11,504 bases of DNA. It comes from Gammaproteobacteria bacterium. GTDB lineage: Bacteria > Pseudomonadota > Gammaproteobacteria > Steroidobacterales > Rariloculaceae. Both the position numbers and the translations under genes were made by a program. The stretch is taken from contig JAFGNC010000580.1 in the NCBI GenBank assembly GCA_016927175.1, forward strand, positions 1-11,504, given 5' to 3'. Shown here piece by piece: positions 1-5,451 of this stretch (positions are counted from its first letter, which is position 1; each line of letters begins with the position of its first letter). Below the pieces are notes generated by a model. The model saw only the letters and a list, made by a program, of their open reading frames with translations. It was not told the DNA's origin and searched no databases.

Positions 1-261
1 CGCGGGCAGATACGGAATCTCGCCGCCGACGACGATCCCGCGCCCCGGCGGCGTCGACAGCAGTGCCCCGAAAGCGGCCGGGCCGCCGCTCGCGCCATGC
101 GGCTCGATATTCCAGTTCGCCGTCGTCAGCGATTGCCACACGCCGCTGAAATTCGGCGTGCCGTCGGCGAGCCGCGGGATCTCCTGCGACGGCTGGGCGC
201 CCGCCGGCGCGGCGAGGCCGAGCGCGGCGCAAACCACAAGAAAGCTGATCGTCTTCGTCAT
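1..261 (-). CDS. Secreted protein of unknown function, N-terminal part only (cut by window edge)
   Basis: The reading frame starts at an ATG (positions 261-259, minus strand) and stays open for all 87 codons to the window edge, so the C-terminus is missing. Residues 1-22 look like a signal peptide: MTKT, a hydrophobic stretch, then a PAGA/Q cleavage site, which implies export. The mature part begins with a DGTPNFSGVWQ block followed by TANWNIEPH and later GGEIPYLP. I recognise this as an uncharacterised family of exported proteins common in environmental gammaproteobacteria and Acidobacteria; no reaction is established, so none is assigned. The gene follows the PQQ dehydrogenase-like gene by 29 bp on the same strand, so co-transcription is likely. 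A weak Shine-Dalgarno (AAGG, about 8 bases upstream) supports the start. The gene is certain, its function is not. Confidence 0.85.
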   Translation of the reverse strand, partial: MTKTISFLVVCAALGLAAPAGAQPSQEIPRLADGTPNFSGVWQSLTTANWNIEPHGASGGPAAFGALLSTPPGRGIVVGGEIPYLPA

Positions 262-290
262 GAGCTGACCTTACTTTATTCCGATTCGCC

Positions 291-1565
291 TTATTCGGTT
301 TCCGGGGCGGGCTCGATGCGCAGGATCGACCCCGTGGGCGCGAGGTGTGCGCTGCCGGGACCGAGCTGGGCGTCGCGCTCGACGGCGAGATACAGATCCC
401 CGTCCGGGCCCTGACGGACGTCGCGCACCCGCACGTCGAGCGGGACGAGCATCGACTCGCGGCGCTCGAGCTGCGGCGGCGGCTGATCGAACGCGACCCG
501 CTGAAGCTGCTGGCCGCTCAGTCCGCCGATGAAGTAGTGCCCCTGCCAGAGCGGAAAGCGCTCGCCGTCGTAGATCAGCAGGCTCGACGGGCTGATGGCC
601 GGTACCCAGAACATGACCGGCATCTCGATCCCCGGGCGCCACCAGGACTGCTCCGACGCGAGGTGGCCGTTGTAGATCTTGCCGAGCGACACGAGCGGCC
701 AGCCGTAGTTCGCCCCGGGAACGAGCCGATTGAGCTCGTCGCCGCCCATCGGCCCGATCTCCGTCGCCCACGGCTCGCCGGTCACCGGATGCCAGTCGAT
801 ACCCTGCACGTTGCGGTGCCCGTAGGTGAAGATTTCCGGCTTCGCGCCGGCTTCGCCGACGAACGGGTTGTCTGCCGGCGCCCTACCGTCGTCGCGGAGC
901 CGCAGCACCTTGCCGACGTGGTTCGCGAGGCTCTGCGCGAGCATCCGGTAGCTCGCATCGTCCGTCACGTTGCCGGCATCGCGATCGCCGACGGTCAGAT
1001 AGAGCATGCCGTCCGGTCCGAACTCGGCCCGGCCGGCCGTCGCGCCGGTGCCCCAGGCATCGGCGACGAACATATCTTCGACGTCCTCGAGTCCACTGCC
1101 GTCGAAGCGGGCCCTGGCCAGCGCGACGGTCGTGTCCCCGCCGGACCGCCCCTTCACGTAGGAGAAGTAGAGCAGCCGGTTGCGCTCAAAATCCGGGTGC
1201 AGCAGCACCGAGTTCAGGCTGCGCGACTCGAGCTTCGGATCGGGCCAGCCCGCCACCGGCGCCGGGTCGAGTTGGCCGTTACGAACGATCCTGAGGCTGC
1301 CCGGCAGCTCGCTGACCAGCATGTCGCTGCCGCCCGGCAGGAAGGCGATGTGCCACGGCCGCACGAGTCCCCCGGCGACGGTGACGACGCGAATTCGAAC
1401 GAGCTCGCCGGGCGGGCACCCGCCGTGGATCGAGCCGTTCGGCGAGCAGGGGCCCGGCGTATGGGTATCGAAGACCCAGCTCGGAGCGCCGGCCTCCTGC
1501 GCCTGCACGGACGACAGACCGAAAGCGACGCCGGCGGCGATAACTGCCGATCGAAACGGATTCAT
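291..1565 (-). CDS. PQQ-dependent sugar dehydrogenase-like secreted beta-propeller protein
   Basis: A complete 424-residue protein with a signal peptide (residues 1-22, SSVQA/Q). It matches the soluble aldose/glucose dehydrogenase family (GSDH domain, E. coli YliI type), six-bladed propellers that oxidise sugars with pyrroloquinoline quinone in the periplasm. Family blocks in order: PWHIAFLPGG (70-79), LLHPDFERNRLLYFSY (121-136), FGPDGMLYLTVGD (182-194), GKVLRLRDDG (218-227), GHRNVQG (249-255), GGDELNR (274-280), ANYGWP (285-290) and RVRDVRQGPDG (379-389). The last block holds two arginines that contact PQQ in relatives. Two expected residues are absent. The histidine that usually precedes the GGR/GSR motif aligns with Ala175 (ATAGR), and the usual lysine in 'ALK' aligns with Ser350 (GLSGQQL). 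Cys40 and Cys50 in an N-terminal extension could form a disulfide. The start is supported by GGAGGGGGC directly upstream. The family call is firm; catalytic activity is doubtful. Confidence 0.88.
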   Translation of the reverse strand: MNPFRSAVIAAGVAFGLSSVQAQEAGAPSWVFDTHTPGPCSPNGSIHGGCPPGELVRIRVVTVAGGLVRPWHIAFLPGGSDMLVSELPGSLRIVRNGQLDPAPVAGWPDPKLESRSLNSVLLHPDFERNRLLYFSYVKGRSGGDTTVALARARFDGSGLEDVEDMFVADAWGTGATAGRAEFGPDGMLYLTVGDRDAGNVTDDASYRMLAQSLANHVGKVLRLRDDGRAPADNPFVGEAGAKPEIFTYGHRNVQGIDWHPVTGEPWATEIGPMGGDELNRLVPGANYGWPLVSLGKIYNGHLASEQSWWRPGIEMPVMFWVPAISPSSLLIYDGERFPLWQGHYFIGGLSGQQLQRVAFDQPPPQLERRESMLVPLDVRVRDVRQGPDGDLYLAVERDAQLGPGSAHLAPTGSILRIEPAPETE

Positions 1566-1596
1566 GCCCCCTCCGCCCGAACCTCTTGTCTACGGG

Positions 1597-1626
1597 ACGA
1601 TAGGTCAAACGAGCGAAGACGGTCAA
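1597..1626 (-). promoter_or_regulatory. Candidate sigma-70 promoter for the dehydrogenase-like operon
   Basis: Read on the minus strand: TTGACC (1626-1621), an 18-base spacer, then TATCGT (1602-1597). This would give a leader of about 25 bases before the ATG at 1565. A second TTTGACC copy lies inside the spacer, next to the -10 box. The match is by eye and the spacer is one base longer than ideal. Confidence 0.4.
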
Positions 1627-1761
1627 TCGTGCGCTGTGCTTAGGACGAACCTCGAACTTTCTTGCTGCGGCATACGCCGACAGGCCAGGCACAGCGTCCC
1701 TTTGACACATCAGCGGAACAGATTGCGGCCTTCATGGGTGGGCAGGACCCTGCTGACTGAA

Positions 1762-1818
1762 GCCCGCCGGCGCGGGCGCCCCACGGCATGCAAGCCGTGG
1801 AACGCCGCGCGCGGCGTT
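1762..1818. repeat. Cluster of three adjacent perfect hairpins; probable terminator or REP-like element
   Basis: Three perfect inverted repeats lie end to end. The first is GCCCGC-CGGC-GCGGGC (1762-1777). The second is CCACGGC-ATGCAA-GCCGTGG (1781-1800). The third is the 18-base palindrome AACGCCGCGCGCGGCGTT (1801-1818). The last ends 5 bases past the TBDR-1 stop codon (1824-1826, minus strand), a good place for a transcription terminator, although no T-run follows on either strand. Three stems in a row are more than a simple terminator needs, so a dispersed palindromic repeat is possible. The remainder of the 1566-1823 spacer holds the promoter candidate and a short plus-strand open frame ending at 1760, and no recognisable gene. 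Confidence 0.55.
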
Positions 1819-1823
1819 ACTCG

Positions 1824-4778
1824 CTATAGCTCATAACGGAACCCGAGCGTGTAACGGCGGCCGAGGATGTCGTGGACGGCCGCGTTGACCTGGTTCGTCT
1901 GGCCCGTAAAGCTGCTGAATGACGGCACGATCGGCGGTTCCTCGTCGAACAGGTTGGTGATGTTGCCGAACACTTCCCATCGGCTGCCGTTGGCGAGGTC
2001 CTTGCCGTACGAGATACGCAGGTCGGTATAGAGCACCGAGTCCACGGTGTTGTCGCTGATCGTCACGCCTTCGGTGTCCCGCGCATCGTAGAGTCCCGAG
2101 CCGATATATCGCGCCTGCAGGAACGCCGACACCGGGCCCTGGTCCCAGGTCAGGCTCGTCGTGACCTTGACATCGGGGAACTCCTGTATCCCGACGTCTC
2201 CGGCAAAGTCCACCTTGGCGGCGCCGAAGTTCGTGATCGAGTTCTCGTTGAGCTGCGAAGCGAGGAAACGCCACCCCAGCGATCCGGGGCCGACGTCTGC
2301 CCGATAGGCGAACTCGTAGTCGACACCGCTCGCCCTTGCCGCGTTGATGTTCACGAACACGTTCTCGACGAGCACGATCACGTTCGTGTTCGGATCGCGG
2401 TGAACCAGGTTGCACGTGCTGCTGTTCGGAAAGTCGAAGCACTCGTCGACGAGTGCTTGAATTCCGAGCTGGCCGACGGCGCCGGTGATGTCGATTTCGT
2501 ACCAGTCGATCGAGGCCTGGAATCCGGACAGGCGCTGCGGCTGGATCACGAGGCCGACCGTGCGCGTGTCCGCTTCCTCCGGCTTGAGGTTCGGATTACC
2601 GCCCGAGGCGAGGCTCGTGTCGAACCGAGCGCCGGGCCCGAATGCCCGGTCCTCGATGTTGGCGACGCCGCCGGTCCGGTCGAGCCGCTCGGCCAGCGTC
2701 GCCGCACGGACGTCGCGCGAGACCGTCGAGCGCACCCGAAGCGAATCGTTGACCTGCCAATCGAGCCCGTACTTCCATGCCTGGATGTCGCCGCTCGGCT
2801 CGTAGTCGGCCCAGCGTGAGGCGAGCGTCGCCGTCAGGCTGTCGACGCCGGGTTTGCCGGAAACGAGCGGTACGATGAACTCCGCGAACGCCTCGGTGAC
2901 GTCGAAGCCGCCGTCGAGGTTCGGCACGGAAGCGAACTGGATCGCGGTCGTGCGCTCGCTCATGCCGGTGCCCACGCCGCGCACGATCGTCGGATCGAAC
3001 TGGGCTGGCCGCGAGGCGAAGTCGCCGCTCGGGTTCGTGTGGTCGATCGCGATCTGCAGGATCTCTTCTTCGCGATAGTGGACGCCGAAGCCCGCGAGGA
3101 TCGGTCCCGCCCAGCCTTCGGCAATCTGGCCGTCCATCGAAAACTCGATCAGGTCCTGCGTGTACTCGGTGTCGGTGATCTTGTCCTCGCCCGACACGTA
3201 ACTGATCGTTCTGCCCGTCGAGTAACCGGAATCGGAGAAGTACAGCGGAGCGTTGCTGACGACGGTGCCGGCATCGAGCCCGGTCACGTAATCGAGCGCT
3301 TCCGGCGACGCATTGCCGGCGCCGAAAAGGTTCAGCGGGACGCAATCGCTCCAGTTGGCCGGGTCCTGCAAGGCTGCGTAGCAGACGATATCGCCGGTGC
3401 CGGTGTCGACAACGGCGTCGACCGCCGCGGGAATGCGGTCGATGCGGATACCGTTCTTGTGCCGGCCGATGTGATCGGCCTGGCCGGACTGGACGTAGCC
3501 GCGAATCTGCCAGCCGTCGAGCATGCCATCGGCCGACAAGTTCTTCTCGAAGCCGAGCGTCAGCGCCGTGGAGGTGTTCTCCGTTTCCTGCCTGGCACCG
3601 CCGCCTGCCGCGACGTCCTCGAGACTGCCGAAACGCTGGAACGAGAACGACTCGAGTCCCTCTGCGTCCATGATCGCCTGCACCTCGGCGGGGAGGAAGG
3701 CGTTGCCGCTGTAGACTCGCAAGCCATTGGAAGCGCCCGTGAAGACGCCGCCGAGGTTATTGCTGAGGCTCCTGTTCTGGCCGCGCGTGGCCTGGACGTA
3801 GAAGTTAGTGCTGTCGTTCAGGTCGAAGTCGTAGTAGAGGAAGATGTTGTGGCGATCGGCTTCCGGTGAAAGGGTCGCCCATTCGGTCCCGTTCGGCGTA
3901 CCGCTACCGCCATTCGTAATCGAATGGGCGCCGCCGCCGGCCGGGCTGCCGAAAACGAACGGGCCCGCCGTGCCGTCCGGCCGGAATTCCCAGTTGTCGA
4001 GCGCAGATCCCGGCGCAGAGATGATTCCGTTCTGCGACCCTTGGGTCGACACGACATTCGGCACGACCAGATCCAGCTGCGTGCCGGGTACGCGAACCTG
4101 TCCCCAGCCCTGATACCAGTCCTGGCTGTCGTAGCCGAAGACGCCGTCCTGCTCGTAGGCCTCGGCCGATACGATCAAATGGCTGCGTTCGCCGATCGGC
4201 GTGCCGAAGGCGACGCCGATCTCCCAGGTGCCGCGGCCGTTGGCCGAGCTGTCACCGATCTGCGCGTGAGTGTTGAGACCGTCGAAATCGGTATCGAGGA
4301 TGAAGTTGGCGACGCCGGCTACGGCGTTCGTGCCATAGGCGGCCGATGCACCGCCGGTCACGACCTCGACCCTCTCGACCAGGACTTCCGGGAACGAGTT
4401 GATATCGACGGCGCCGATGCGATTCGACGGTGTCATCCGCCGGCCGTTCAGCAGCGTCAGGGTGCGGTTCGCATTCAGACCGCGAATATTCAGGCTGCCC
4501 GAGCCCGGCGTACCGAAGAAGTTGCCGGGATTATCCTGGGTCGTGTTGTTGAAGAAGATCGGCAACTGGGAGACCGATTCGATCAGGTTGCCGGGTGCCA
4601 TGAACTCGAGTTCGTCGGACGACATCGTCGTTACCGGCGTCGGCGTGGTGAAGCCGGATGCGCGGATCCGCGAGCCGGTGACGGTCACTTCTTCCAGAGC
4701 CGCCTCCTGCCCAACGGCGATGCCGCCGACAGCCAGAGACACTGCTGTTGCGCATATGCGCCACTTCAAGTACTGCAC
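1824..4778 (-). CDS. TonB-dependent outer-membrane receptor (TBDR-1)
   Basis: A complete 984-residue receptor. Residues 1-23 form a signal peptide (AVG/Q), and EEVTVTG (29-35) is the TonB-box-like segment. The plug covers about 40-165, with PTPVT (46-50), SLNIRGLNANRTLTLLNGRR (95-114) and VERVEVVTGGASAAYGTNAV (134-153). The rest is beta-barrel with long loops and ends in RRYTLGFRYEL. Cys466 and Cys479, in a C...DCVPLNLFG block, probably form a loop disulfide seen in this TBDR class. Such receptors import iron complexes, oligosaccharides or other large substrates using TonB-ExbBD energy; the substrate here is not readable. The start is GTG, chosen because AAGGGGG (4790-4784) lies five bases upstream and the signal peptide begins there; the nearby ATG is out of frame. 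The final residue is Leu rather than the usual Phe. It is paralogous along its full length to TBDR-3 and faces away from TBDR-2. No TonB, ExbBD or sigma/anti-sigma gene is adjacent. Confidence 0.95.
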   Translation of the reverse strand: MQYLKWRICATAVSLAVGGIAVGQEAALEEVTVTGSRIRASGFTTPTPVTTMSSDELEFMAPGNLIESVSQLPIFFNNTTQDNPGNFFGTPGSGSLNIRGLNANRTLTLLNGRRMTPSNRIGAVDINSFPEVLVERVEVVTGGASAAYGTNAVAGVANFILDTDFDGLNTHAQIGDSSANGRGTWEIGVAFGTPIGERSHLIVSAEAYEQDGVFGYDSQDWYQGWGQVRVPGTQLDLVVPNVVSTQGSQNGIISAPGSALDNWEFRPDGTAGPFVFGSPAGGGAHSITNGGSGTPNGTEWATLSPEADRHNIFLYYDFDLNDSTNFYVQATRGQNRSLSNNLGGVFTGASNGLRVYSGNAFLPAEVQAIMDAEGLESFSFQRFGSLEDVAAGGGARQETENTSTALTLGFEKNLSADGMLDGWQIRGYVQSGQADHIGRHKNGIRIDRIPAAVDAVVDTGTGDIVCYAALQDPANWSDCVPLNLFGAGNASPEALDYVTGLDAGTVVSNAPLYFSDSGYSTGRTISYVSGEDKITDTEYTQDLIEFSMDGQIAEGWAGPILAGFGVHYREEEILQIAIDHTNPSGDFASRPAQFDPTIVRGVGTGMSERTTAIQFASVPNLDGGFDVTEAFAEFIVPLVSGKPGVDSLTATLASRWADYEPSGDIQAWKYGLDWQVNDSLRVRSTVSRDVRAATLAERLDRTGGVANIEDRAFGPGARFDTSLASGGNPNLKPEEADTRTVGLVIQPQRLSGFQASIDWYEIDITGAVGQLGIQALVDECFDFPNSSTCNLVHRDPNTNVIVLVENVFVNINAARASGVDYEFAYRADVGPGSLGWRFLASQLNENSITNFGAAKVDFAGDVGIQEFPDVKVTTSLTWDQGPVSAFLQARYIGSGLYDARDTEGVTISDNTVDSVLYTDLRISYGKDLANGSRWEVFGNITNLFDEEPPIVPSFSSFTGQTNQVNAAVHDILGRRYTLGFRYEL

Positions 4779-4816
4779 GACAACCCCCTTGAATCCAAAT
4801 GTCGATCAGTGGGGCG

Positions 4817-4822
4817 ACTATA
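4817..4822 (-). promoter_or_regulatory. Possible -10 box of the TBDR-1 promoter
   Basis: On the minus strand TATAGT lies about 38 bases upstream of the GTG start, in the only A/T-rich patch of this spacer (4817-4860). No convincing -35 sits at the right distance; the best is CGAATT 17 bases upstream. This is weak support for a housekeeping promoter, and another sigma factor cannot be excluded. Confidence 0.25.
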
Positions 4823-5041
4823 GCGTGATTTCGTCGCAAAATTCGCAGTATTTCCATTCCGCTTCGCCCGCTTCTCTATCTTGTGGGGCCGGCGCAACGG
4901 CTTGGCCAAGCGGTGAGTCGGGGCAGAGTCCGAGCGCAGCCGACTCGCCGGCCGCGATCTCGTCCTGGTCGAGCGGCCGATGACAAGTCCTTTCCGACTG
5001 CTGACGAGCCGCGGAGCGCCCGCATCTCCACTCTCCCAGAC
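4823..5041. other. Spacer between TBDR-1 and the nitrile hydratase relic; no gene recognised
   Basis: The plus-strand frame of the downstream relic is open here from an ATG at 4883, but this part is arginine-rich and does not resemble a nitrile hydratase N-terminus, so I do not count it as coding. It contains a perfect 12-base palindrome, GCTTGGCCAAGC (4900-4911), and a seven-base inverted repeat, GAGTCGG/CCGACTC (4915-4921 with 4940-4946). Neither can be tied to a function. Confidence 0.4.
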
Positions 5042-5298
5042 GGCTTCGACATCGAGCGTGTAGCGAAGCTCGAGGCGCTGCTTACCGAGAAGAGGCTCGT
5101 CGCGAAGGACGCGCTCGACAAGCTCGTGGAAATCTACGAGCACGACTTGGGCCCGATGAACGGCGCCAAGGTCGTCGCACGCGCCTGGTTCGATCCTTCA
5201 AGCAGCGGCTGCTCGAGAACGCCCCGAGCGCCGTCGCCGAGCTCGGGTTCGGCGGACTCCAAGGCGAGCACTGGGTCGAGGTCGAGAACAAGGTGGCG
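5042..5298 (+). pseudogene. Remnant of a nitrile hydratase alpha subunit (or thiocyanate hydrolase gamma subunit)
   Basis: In one frame (5042-5197) the translation contains KLEALLTEKRLV, LVEIYEHDLGP, MNGAKVVARAW and FDP. In the frame entered at 5197 it continues FKQRLLENA, then AELGFGGLQGEH and VEVEN. Put together these follow, in order, the N-terminal helical part of nitrile hydratase alpha subunits (xxLxEKGLV..., YExxxGPxNGAxVVARAWxDPxFKxRLL, AELGFxGxxGEHxxVVEN). The enzyme family hydrates nitriles to amides with a cysteine-bound Fe or Co ion. Here the frame is broken at about 5195-5199 (GATCCTTCAAG; net loss of one base, or four counting a missing residue). The similarity stops after VEN at about 5295, before the CTLCSC metal site, and no beta subunit is present. 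It cannot make an active enzyme. No start codon is evident. Its second half shares a frame with TBDR-2 without an intervening stop, which could mislead start calling. Thiocyanate hydrolase gamma is the main alternative parent. Confidence 0.75.
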
Positions 5299-5451
5299 TG
5301 CCTCCGGCCAATGATCCTCCGTGTGACCCGGCCGAAGATATTGTCGTCGCCCACACATGCCGGACGTAGTATTAAGTATAAGACCATCTTTTGTGGAGGA
5401 TCTCGATCACCCGTATCCCACGCTCGCTGCACCTTTACAGGGGGAGGTTGC

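Noticed and set aside
345..1643. A 432-codon plus-strand frame opposite the dehydrogenase-like gene
   Set aside because: The opposite strand has a well-conserved GSDH protein with signal peptide and Shine-Dalgarno; the plus-strand frame has no family features.
1702..1707. Perfect TTGACA -35 hexamer on the plus strand
   Set aside because: No -10-like sequence lies 15-19 bases downstream (the DNA there is GCGGCC), and no plus-strand gene follows.
5190..5205. Programmed ribosomal frameshift that would rescue the nitrile hydratase fragment
   Set aside because: No slippery heptamer is present, and the joined product would still lack the metal-binding cysteines.
5293..5451. Upstream GTG start that would add 53 residues to TBDR-2
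   Set aside because: The added part is relic and promoter-region sequence and would bury the signal peptide. ATG 5452 has an excellent ribosome binding site.
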